Shown piece by piece: positions 1 through 5,187 of a stretch of 6,761 nucleotides of DNA. Source of the DNA: Dehalococcoidia bacterium (GTDB lineage Bacteria; Chloroflexota; Dehalococcoidia; Tepidiformales; Tepidiformaceae); assembly GCA_007126855.1 (NCBI GenBank), contig SLAK01000160.1, positions 1 to 6,761 on the forward strand. Reading direction: 5' to 3'. The position numbers and the translations under genes were made by a program. Every line of letters starts with the position of its first letter. Position 1 is the first letter of the stretch. The notes below the pieces were generated by a model that searched no databases, was not told where the DNA came from, and worked only from the letters and a program-made list of their open reading frames with translations.

Positions 1-118
1 AGCCACCACCGCCGCAGTCATCGGCCAGTTCCTCCTCCGGCGATACTGGCAGAAGCTCCTCGACCTCCTCGTCGCCAAGCCGGGGCCCGAGCACGCCCTC
101 CGCGGCCGCGCGGTGTAG
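1..118 (+). CDS. C-terminal end of an unidentified protein (partial)
   Basis: An open frame enters from the left edge (first full codon at 2) and stops at TAG 116-118, leaving 38 codons. The peptide starts with a short hydrophobic stretch (AAVIGQFLL) and turns basic and aromatic (RRYWQKLLDLL), then ends in a polar Pro/Gly/Arg tail. This would suit the last membrane helix and cytosolic tail of an integral membrane protein, but the fragment is too short to assign a family. Third codon positions are almost all G or C, like the confident genes nearby, which supports real coding. It ends 51 bases before the kinase start, so it could be co-directional with it or end a separate unit. No clear terminator lies between them. 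Confidence 0.42.
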   Translation, partial: ATTAAVIGQFLLRRYWQKLLDLLVAKPGPEHALRGRAV

Positions 119-146
119 CCGGCCCCGCATGCTGACGGTCGCCCGT

Positions 147-167
147 GATTCCTCCAGGATTCCTCCA
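147..167 (+). repeat. Tandem 10-base repeat just upstream of the kinase start
   Basis: GATTCCTCCA occurs at 147-156 and again at 158-167, a period of 11 bases, ending three bases before the ATG at 170. Each copy holds CCTCC, which has the same sense as the 3' end of 16S rRNA and so cannot act as a Shine-Dalgarno site. The only ribosome-site-like bases are AGGA at 156-159, ten bases from the ATG. The period is close to one helical turn, so this may be a paired protein-binding site, or chance duplication. Confidence 0.5.
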
Positions 168-169
168 TA

Positions 170-2038
170 ATGGCTTCCGTGCTGGCAGAACGTACGAGAA
201 TCTCCCGTGTCATCCCGCGTTGGCTTCGCGAGCTGTCGCTGGAGGGCCGCTTCCTGGTCTTTTCTCTCCTGGTGCTTCTCGCAGGCGCGCTGGTGATCGG
301 GACCTGGGTCTCGCGCGCCATCAGCGATGGCGTGCTCAGCCGCTCCGCTGCAACCTCCGCGCTCTACGCCGAGGCTTTCCTGGGGCCCGCTATCCACGAG
401 CAGGAGTTCGACGAGCCCTTTCCCCCTGCGTTCGTAGAAGAGATGGACGCCCTGTTCGTCTCCACCGAGTTTGGTGAGCAGGTCGTCTCCGTGAAACTCT
501 GGGCGCCGGATGGAACGCTGCGCTATTCGCGCGCCCCTGAACTGATCGGGCGCCAGTTCGAGGTCAAGGGTGGGCTCGCCGACGCACTCGAGGGTGAGGT
601 CTCCTCCCATATGAGCAACCTCGAAGGCACCGAGAACGAATTCGAAGCCCGGCACTGGTCGCGCCTGATCGAGACCTACGTCCCCATCTGGTCGCCGGAG
701 GAGAACGAGGTCATCGCCGTCGCGGAATTCTACGAACTGCCCGATGAGCTGCTCGCCGAACTGAGCGAGGCCCGGCTGACTGGCTGGCTGATCGTTGGCT
801 CCGCGACGCTGGTCATGTTCCTCTTGCTCAACGGCATGATGCGCGGCGCCAGCAAGACCATCCGCAGCCAGAACGCCACGCTGAACCAGCTCGTCGCCCT
901 CCACCGGTCCACGCTCGCGCTCTCGGGCGAAACCCGCGCGGCGCCCGCCCTGCAAGAGGCCGTTGAACTGAGCACGCAGCTCGTGAAGGCGCGCTACGGC
1001 GCGCTCGCCATCGTTGACCCCGAGGGGCGCATCGTCGATTTCTTCACGACAGGGATAGATGACGAAACCCGCGCCCGGATCGGAGAGCCGCCAGAAGGGC
1101 GCGGCCTGCTCGGCGAGCTCTTCCGCACCGGCAAGCGGCTTCGTGTGCAGAACATGCAGTCCCATCCAGCCAGCGCGGGTTTCCCGCCGCACCACCCGGA
1201 GATGACCCACTTGCTGGGTGTGCCGATGGTCCACCAGGGCCGCGTGCTCGGCGCGCTCTACCTGACGGACAGGCTAGACGGCCAGCCGTTCACCGCCATC
1301 GACGAAGAGATCGTGGGGATGTTTGCCACCCACGCTGCCGTTGTCGTCCAGAATGCCCGGCTTTATGACGAAGTCCAGGCCCTTGCAGTCGAAAGCGAAA
1401 GGCACCACATCGCACGCGAAATGCACGATGGGCTCGCCCAGGTCCTTGGCTTCGTCAACACGAAGGCCCAGGCTGCCGAACAATTCCTGCGCAATGGCGA
1501 TACCGGCAACGCCCGCCACCACCTGGCCGAACTCTCTGAGGCGGCGCGGCAGGTCTACGCCGATATCCGCGAGGGTATCATAGCCTTGCGCGTGCAGAGC
1601 GGGAGTGGGCGCAGCCTGCGCCAGGTGCTTGAGAAATATGTCGAAGAATTCCGCCAGTTCGCCCGCATCGATGTCGAGGTCGTCTGGGAGCTCGATGGTG
1701 AGGAGCTCGACATCTCTCAGACCATCGAGGTCCAGCTCATGCGCATCGTCCAGGAGGCCCTCACCAACGTCCGACGCCACGCCCATGCACGTTCCGCCGT
1801 GGTGACGTTCGCACGCCAGGGCGAGACGGTCGAAATTACCATTGCCGATGACGGTCAGGGCTTTGACCCGGAGCGCATAACGCGCGGAAGCTGGCCGCAG
1901 TTCGGACTCCAGGCCATGCGCGAACGGGCCGAATCCGTCGGCGGCTCTCTCGAAATCGACAGTCATCCGGGCCAGGGAACCCGCGTCAGCGCCCGCTTCC
2001 CGGGCGCCCTCGTCCAGAAAGACACAGTCCGGCAGTGA
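170..2038 (+). CDS. Membrane sensor histidine kinase with DosS-like GAF domain (NarL/DesK-type, HisKA_3)
   Basis: A 622-residue sensor kinase that should autophosphorylate on His and pass the phosphate to the regulator encoded next. Order of parts: basic N-terminus; membrane helix about 29-47; extracytoplasmic region about 50-200, somewhat Cache-like; second helix about 203-223; GAF domain about 250-397; HisKA_3 dimerisation region about 410-478 with phospho-acceptor His419 in REMHDGLAQ; HATPase_c with N-box Asn533 (QEALTNVRRHAHA), G1 box DDGQG at 560-564, and a G2 region in GLQAMRERAESVGG near 590-605. The GAF contains GFPPHHPEM and GALYLTD, strikingly like the haem GAF-A of mycobacterial DosS/DevS. 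His342 and Tyr364 have the same 22-residue separation as the haem-ligand His149 and distal Tyr171 there. Haem binding is an inference. The start at 170 is chosen because an in-frame TGA lies at 146-148, although the ribosome site is weak. The final codons overlap the regulator gene by 4 bases. Confidence 0.96.
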   Translation: MASVLAERTRISRVIPRWLRELSLEGRFLVFSLLVLLAGALVIGTWVSRAISDGVLSRSAATSALYAEAFLGPAIHEQEFDEPFPPAFVEEMDALFVSTEFGEQVVSVKLWAPDGTLRYSRAPELIGRQFEVKGGLADALEGEVSSHMSNLEGTENEFEARHWSRLIETYVPIWSPEENEVIAVAEFYELPDELLAELSEARLTGWLIVGSATLVMFLLLNGMMRGASKTIRSQNATLNQLVALHRSTLALSGETRAAPALQEAVELSTQLVKARYGALAIVDPEGRIVDFFTTGIDDETRARIGEPPEGRGLLGELFRTGKRLRVQNMQSHPASAGFPPHHPEMTHLLGVPMVHQGRVLGALYLTDRLDGQPFTAIDEEIVGMFATHAAVVVQNARLYDEVQALAVESERHHIAREMHDGLAQVLGFVNTKAQAAEQFLRNGDTGNARHHLAELSEAARQVYADIREGIIALRVQSGSGRSLRQVLEKYVEEFRQFARIDVEVVWELDGEELDISQTIEVQLMRIVQEALTNVRRHAHARSAVVTFARQGETVEITIADDGQGFDPERITRGSWPQFGLQAMRERAESVGGSLEIDSHPGQGTRVSARFPGALVQKDTVRQ

Positions 2039-2688
2039 AGATCGTCCTCGCCGATGACCAGCCCCTCGTCCGCAATGGCATCGCCAGCCTCCTCCAGGCC
2101 CGGGGCCACACCGTGGTCGGCGAAGCGGGCGACGGCCAGGAAGCCCTCTCGGTCGTGCGCCGCACCCGCCCCGACCTGGTCCTCATGGACCTGCGGATGC
2201 CTGTCATGGAGGGGCTCGAAGCCACGCGCCTGCTCAAATCGGAGTTTCCCCACGTGCGCGTCGTTATCCTCACCGTCTCCGACGACGAGCGTGACCTCAT
2301 CGACGCCGTCAAGAGCGGGGCCCACGGCTACCTGCTGAAGGACCTCGAAGCAGACCAGTTCTTCGAGGCCATCGACGCCGTCGAGCATGGCGAGTCCGTC
2401 ATACCGCCCCGCCTGGCGCGCCACCTCTGGACTGAATTCAGCCGCCAGTCGTCCAGCCGCAACATCGCGCCGGAAGAGGAAGAACGCCCACTCACGGACC
2501 GGGAATGGGAGGTTCTGCGGCTCGTCGCCGCCGGCCACACCAACCGCGAAATCGCCACCATGCTCTCCATAAGCGAGAACACGGTGAAGTTCCACATGGG
2601 CGGCATCCTGGACAAGCTCCACCTGCGTAACCGTGCCGAAGTCGCCACGTGGGCCGCCGAGCACCGCCGCCACCACGACTGCTCCTGA
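2035..2688 (+). CDS. NarL/FixJ-family response regulator (receiver + LuxR helix-turn-helix)
   Basis: A 217-residue DNA-binding response regulator, the normal length for the NarL/FixJ family. The receiver domain spans about 1-118: acidic pair Asp7/Asp8, phospho-acceptor Asp52 in LVLMDLRMP, Thr80 and Lys102 in GYLLKD, so the phosphorylation site looks complete. An acidic linker (about 136-151) leads to a LuxR-type helix-turn-helix at about 152-210, with recognition region GHTNREIATMLSISENTVKF. Translation starts at GTG 2035-2037, which overlaps the kinase stop (TGA 2036-2038). No clear ribosome site precedes it, so translational coupling to the kinase is likely and the kinase is its obvious partner. 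The closest candidate targets are the TACCC boxes starting 20 bases after its stop codon, upstream of the cupredoxin gene. A DosR, LiaR or DesR type role is possible; sequence alone does not separate them. Confidence 0.96.
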   Translation: MKIVLADDQPLVRNGIASLLQARGHTVVGEAGDGQEALSVVRRTRPDLVLMDLRMPVMEGLEATRLLKSEFPHVRVVILTVSDDERDLIDAVKSGAHGYLLKDLEADQFFEAIDAVEHGESVIPPRLARHLWTEFSRQSSSRNIAPEEEERPLTDREWEVLRLVAAGHTNREIATMLSISENTVKFHMGGILDKLHLRNRAEVATWAAEHRRHHDCS

Positions 2689-2707
2689 ACCCTGCCAGCC
2701 TCCCCTG

Positions 2708-2773
2708 CCTACCCCCATGGGTAGGTCTGCGGCCTACCCGTTGGGCTGGAGAACTACCCGTTCGGCGAGTAGG
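2708..2773 (+). promoter_or_regulatory. Cluster of TACCC half-sites upstream of the cupredoxin gene
   Basis: Within 66 bases there are three TACCC boxes on the plus strand (2710-2714, 2735-2739, 2755-2759) and an inverted GGGTA (2719-2723). The first pair forms a perfect 7-base inverted repeat, CCTACCC (2708-2714) and GGGTAGG (2719-2725), around CCAT. The other two belong to a direct repeat, CTACCCGTTGGGC (2734-2746) and CTACCCGTTCGGC (2754-2766), 20 bases apart start to start. The last box is followed by GAGTAGG (2767-2773), a partial inverted partner. ATGGGTA at 2717-2723 read on the other strand is TACCCAT, which fits the E. coli NarL heptamer TACYYMT. The neighbouring regulator is a NarL-family protein, so this is the best operator candidate in the window. 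The first inverted repeat could instead be a weak terminator for the regulator gene, but no T-run follows it. Confidence 0.55.
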
Positions 2774-2830
2774 CGTGGCTCCCGTCCCTCCTTAGCGTGA
2801 TACGTGACAGCTGGCCCTGCGGGGCCCGAC

Positions 2831-2835
2831 AGGAG
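2831..2835 (+). promoter_or_regulatory. Ribosome binding site that sets the cupredoxin start
   Basis: AGGAG at 2831-2835 lies six bases before ATG 2842. This favours 2842 over the in-frame ATA/ATG-like upstream options from 2797, which would add 15 residues in front of the signal peptide. A short GC inverted repeat (GGCCC and GGGCC, about 2814-2827) lies just upstream in the leader. Confidence 0.75.
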
Positions 2836-2841
2836 AGAAAG

Positions 2842-3408
2842 ATGAAGACCACACAGTTCCTCAATACCCGACTCATGACCCGCGCCCTGGTTATTCCCGC
2901 CATCGGCATCCTTGGCATCGCCGCCGTTGCTTGCGGCAGCGACAGCGAAGCCTCCAACAACCCCGGAGAGCGCACCATCTACCTCCAGGCTACCGAACAG
3001 GACGCCCGCCGTGGCGTCGATCGCACCGAGTTCCCCCAGCACACCCGCGACGCCCATCCCGGCCTCTTCGGGCCAGCCGACGATCCCTTCGAGAGTGCCG
3101 GCTCTGGCGGCTACTACCTCTTCATGACCTCTGAGGACGAATGGCGCGTCGGCAGCTACATGTACCTGCCGCAGGAGATCATCGCCTACAAGGGCGAGGA
3201 AATCACCCTGGAGATCCTGGGCGTCCGCGGCAACCAGCACCACAGCATCCTGGTGGACCCGGACGGTGAACGCCTGGACGACGTTAATGTCGAACGCGGT
3301 GGCCTCCACACCATGTCCTTCACCGCCGACAAGGCCGGCATCTACGAACTCGTCTGCGCCGACCATCAGCCAACCATGACCACCTACATCCACGTTCTTG
3401 AGCAGTAG
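2842..3408 (+). CDS. Cupredoxin-domain lipoprotein (type 1 copper protein)
   Basis: A 188-residue predicted lipoprotein, probably a small electron carrier or copper-handling protein outside the membrane. The N-terminus has a positively charged start, a hydrophobic core (about 15-29) and a lipobox-like AVAC with Cys31 as the lipid-anchored residue, followed by a flexible GSDSEASNN tether. A charged, Gly/Pro-rich stretch (about 40-100) precedes the cupredoxin fold at about 105-188. Likely copper ligands are His133 or His134 in GNQHHSIL, and Cys172, His175 and Met179 in LVCADHQPTM. Cys-X2-His-X3-Met is a type 1 (blue) copper loop. SFTADKAG (159-166) resembles the same region of nitrosocyanin from ammonia oxidisers, but a His occupies the place of the nitrosocyanin Glu ligand and Met replaces its second C-terminal His. 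The gene lies between the two-component pair and the stress protein gene, behind the TACCC cluster and a good ribosome site, so it probably has its own promoter. Confidence 0.9.
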   Translation: MKTTQFLNTRLMTRALVIPAIGILGIAAVACGSDSEASNNPGERTIYLQATEQDARRGVDRTEFPQHTRDAHPGLFGPADDPFESAGSGGYYLFMTSEDEWRVGSYMYLPQEIIAYKGEEITLEILGVRGNQHHSILVDPDGERLDDVNVERGGLHTMSFTADKAGIYELVCADHQPTMTTYIHVLEQ

Positions 3409-3441
3409 CCTCCGCTATCCTGCCCCTCCGCTCCAAATTCC

Positions 3442-3472
3442 ACGTGCTTCGGCCATTTCTGCCGGAGCACGT
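3442..3472 (+). terminator. Strong stem-loop after the cupredoxin gene, probable terminator
   Basis: ACGTGCTTCGGC (3442-3453) and GCCGGAGCACGT (3461-3472) pair over 12 positions with one G-U pair, around the 7-base loop CATTTCT. The hairpin starts 33 bases after the cupredoxin stop. Only a short TT follows the stem, so it lacks the long T-run of a textbook intrinsic terminator. It could also protect the 3' end of the transcript or act in both directions. Confidence 0.6.
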
Positions 3473-3556
3473 TTGCGTCCGCATGCCTGGCCACCCGCCT
3501 CTCCGAGCTCGGCATCCGCGTCCCTCGATGAAGTGTTCGATCCTTCCCGGGATACC

Positions 3557-3583
3557 ATCTGGGGCGCCACCCGCCGGCCAGAT
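3557..3583 (+). repeat. Bulged inverted repeat in the intergenic interval
   Basis: ATCTGGGGCG (3557-3566) can pair with CGCC (3572-3575) and CCAGAT (3578-3583), leaving loop CCACC and a two-base GG bulge: ten base pairs in all. There is no T-run, so it is unlikely to be a terminator. It may be part of a structured 5' leader of the stress gene, or chance in GC-rich DNA. Confidence 0.35.
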
Positions 3584-3700
3584 TGCCCGGAGCTACGCTC
3601 GAAAGGACTGTGCGAACCGTCTAATGACCCACAGGCAGGTACCGAACGACCGCTGCGATCCGGGGCTGATTCAGCTTAGGTTAACGAGTAGGATCCGCGC

Positions 3701-3717
3701 CACGGGCCTGGCCCGTG
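3701..3717. promoter_or_regulatory. Perfect inverted repeat upstream of the universal stress gene
   Basis: CACGGGC (3701-3707) and GCCCGTG (3711-3717) form a perfect 7-base inverted repeat around CTG, ending 29 bases before ATG 3747. The placement and symmetry suit a regulator-binding site or a leader hairpin close to the ribosome site. It does not resemble the TACCC boxes, so a different regulator would be expected. Confidence 0.4.
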
Positions 3718-3746
3718 ACGCCACTGGGGCTTATGAGGGTGCCAGC

Positions 3747-4310
3747 ATGCGCGTTGTTGCAGCAATCGATCCCACACCTATCGGCGAGCACGTGCTCGAA
3801 GTCATTGGCCCATGGGCCGCGGCCAACGGCGTCGAGGTGGATGTCCTGAGCGTCCTCGACAAGGATGCAGTCCAGGGCGTCTTCAAAGGGGGCGCATCCT
3901 TCGAGATGACACCATCCGGGGCAGGGGCTGGCAGCTTCTTGCCCGTGGAGCAGCATTACCCGGCTGTCGTAGAGAGCCACGGGCAGGCCGTTGAACGCGC
4001 CCACCACGAGATGGTGGAGCGACTCCGCAGTGCGGTCGCGAAGCACCTGCCGGGTGTACAGGCGAGCGTGCACGTGGAGTATGCCGACGACATTCCCCTC
4101 GTGATCTGCGAATACGCCGTCCGCCAGCGAGCCGCCGCCATCATGATGGGGACGCGGGCGCGTCCGATCATGCATGCCGCGCTGTTCGGCAGCGTTTCTG
4201 AGGACGTGATCCACCGTTCGCCGGTGCCTGTCCTCGTCGTCCGGCGGGACATGGCTGCGCCGGCACCCGGGCAGGTCGCGCCGGCGACAGCGGTAGAATC
4301 GCTCGGCTGA
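3747..4310 (+). CDS. Universal stress protein (UspA family)
   Basis: A 187-residue single-domain universal stress protein, a cytosolic nucleotide-binding fold used in stress survival and dormancy responses. The first strand, MRVVAAIDPT, contains the conserved Asp8. The C-terminal half carries the nucleotide-binding signature MMGTRARPIMHAALFGSV and ends with the typical VPVLVVRR. The usual G-X2-G-X9-G-S/T pattern is kept in spacing (Gly135, Gly148, Ser149), but the second Gly is Ala138, so ATP binding is likely but not certain. The protein is longer than the common 140-150 residues because of a Gly-rich loop (about 44-70) and an Ala/Pro tail (about 169-187). ATG 3747 is chosen because GAGGGT lies at 3735-3740 and homology begins exactly there; upstream in-frame starts as far as 3444 add unrelated sequence. 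It faces the etf operon tail to tail, with 55 bases between that show no clear shared terminator. Confidence 0.92.
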   Translation: MRVVAAIDPTPIGEHVLEVIGPWAAANGVEVDVLSVLDKDAVQGVFKGGASFEMTPSGAGAGSFLPVEQHYPAVVESHGQAVERAHHEMVERLRSAVAKHLPGVQASVHVEYADDIPLVICEYAVRQRAAAIMMGTRARPIMHAALFGSVSEDVIHRSPVPVLVVRRDMAAPAPGQVAPATAVESLG

Positions 4311-4365
4311 CGGATGTCGGAGCCCTCCCTCGCTCTTCCTCCGGTGAAGGGATGCCTTACAGGCC

Positions 4366-5187
4366 TCAGGTAGCAGGCGTGGTCACGCCCAGGTAGCGCA
4401 TAATCTCCTCGTAAATCAGCGCTGCCTTCTCGTCGGGCGTGCCGGACAGCACCTGGCGCCTGCGCCCACCGCCGGTCGTCGCGGTGCGAAGGCCGGCCAC
4501 CGTCGTAGGCGACCCGCCGATGCCGATCGCCCCGGGATCGACGTCAAGATCGGCGGCTGTCCAGACCGATACGGGGCTAAGCTGGTCGGCGTTGTGAAGG
4601 CGGTCGATGTCCATGAAGCGGGGCTCGTTGACGCCCACTTTGACCGAGACGACTGCCGGAAGCGGGACCGCCAGATCCTCTTCGCCACCCTGGATTTCCC
4701 GCGTGACAAAGGCGAAGCCCTCCTCCTCGACAGCAATCGACAGCGCATAGGTGGCCTGCGGGATATTGAGCCACGCGGCGATGCCAGGCGGCACCTGGGC
4801 AGTCGCACCGTCCGAAGACTCTTCACCGCAGAGGACCAGGTCGGACCCACCGATCTTCCGCACGGCGGAAGCGAGCGTCAGGGATGTTGCCAGCGTATCC
4901 GCGCCGCCAAAGGCCCGGTCGCTCAGCAGGTAGGCATCGTCGGCGCCCATGGCGATGCCCATCCGCAGGTAGGCGGCCACAAAGGGCGGGCCCATGGAGA
5001 GCAGCGAGACGCGGCCCCCGTAGCAGTCTTTCAGCGAGAGCGCCATCTCCAGGGCATTCATGTCGGGCGGGTTGATCTCGGAGCGCGCCTTCGTCCGGTC
5101 CAGCGTCATGGACTCGCGGTCCACCTGGACTTCTTCCGACTTGGGGACAACTTTCAGGCAGACGACGGTGTGGAGAGGCCGGCTCAT
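4366..5187 (-). CDS. etfB: Electron transfer flavoprotein, beta subunit
   Basis: The 273-residue beta subunit of the EtfAB heterodimer, which accepts electrons from acyl-CoA and related dehydrogenases. The N-terminal MSRPLHTVVCLKVVP, INPPDMNALEMAL (38-50), MGPPFVAAYLRMGIAMGADDAYLLSDRAFGGADTLATS (65-102, quoted here only as the family block around it: key parts are MGAD and GADTLATS), CGEESSDGATAQV (120-132) and REIQGGEEDL then LPAVVSVK with VNEPR (163-190) are all ETF-beta landmarks. The GADTLATS and DGxTAQV style, plus the C-terminal WTAADLDVDPGAIG, matches the FixA or bifurcating type more than the mitochondrial type. Compared with the common DGDTAQVGP, this protein has DGATAQVPP. The start at 5187 overlaps the etfA stop as ATGA, and AAGGAG (5203-5198) lies ten bases upstream. 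A longer frame extends to 5727 but runs through etfA in another frame and is not coding. Confidence 0.94.
   Translation of the reverse strand: MSRPLHTVVCLKVVPKSEEVQVDRESMTLDRTKARSEINPPDMNALEMALSLKDCYGGRVSLLSMGPPFVAAYLRMGIAMGADDAYLLSDRAFGGADTLATSLTLASAVRKIGGSDLVLCGEESSDGATAQVPPGIAAWLNIPQATYALSIAVEEEGFAFVTREIQGGEEDLAVPLPAVVSVKVGVNEPRFMDIDRLHNADQLSPVSVWTAADLDVDPGAIGIGGSPTTVAGLRTATTGGGRRRQVLSGTPDEKAALIYEEIMRYLGVTTPAT

Larger units (their letters stand above)
3409..3746. other. 338-base intergenic interval with several inverted repeats
   Basis: No convincing gene was found on either strand. The open frames here begin at weak codons, have Arg/Pro/Ser-rich translations with no domain features, and lack ribosome sites. 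The interval holds a 12-base-pair hairpin (3442-3472), a bulged hairpin (3557-3583), the 8-base palindrome TCCCGGGA (3545-3552), GTTAAC (3680-3685), and a perfect 7-base inverted repeat (3701-3717) shortly before the stress gene. CGAGTAGG at 3685-3692 also occurs at 2766-2773 in the TACCC cluster. The interval probably combines a terminator for the cupredoxin gene and the promoter and operator of the stress gene. A small structured RNA is possible but not shown. Confidence 0.6.

Noticed and set aside
1274..1966. A 230-codon reverse open frame inside the kinase gene.
   Set aside because: It is antisense to the GAF, HisKA_3 and ATPase coding region, has no recognisable motif and no ribosome site, and arises from GC bias.
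1963..2718. A 251-codon reverse open frame covering the response regulator gene.
   Set aside because: The forward frame encodes a full receiver and LuxR domain; the reverse translation has no family features.
2719..2773. The TACCC boxes read as a DosR-type box or a CRISPR-like repeat.
   Set aside because: The core lacks the GGGACT and AGTCCC halves of the mycobacterial DosR box, and the units are too few and too short for a CRISPR array.
3398..3679. A 93-codon forward frame starting at TTG inside the end of the cupredoxin gene.
   Set aside because: Rare start codon, no ribosome site, low-complexity Pro/Ser/Arg translation, and it runs through a strong hairpin.
3444..3746. An N-terminal extension of the universal stress protein from a GTG at 3444.
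   Set aside because: The start lies in the stem of a hairpin, the added 101 residues look non-coding, and family similarity plus a ribosome site begin at 3747.
4311..4365. A shared terminator between the stress gene and etfB.
   Set aside because: Only short imperfect pairing (CTTC with GAAG) was seen and there is no T-run on either strand, so none is called.
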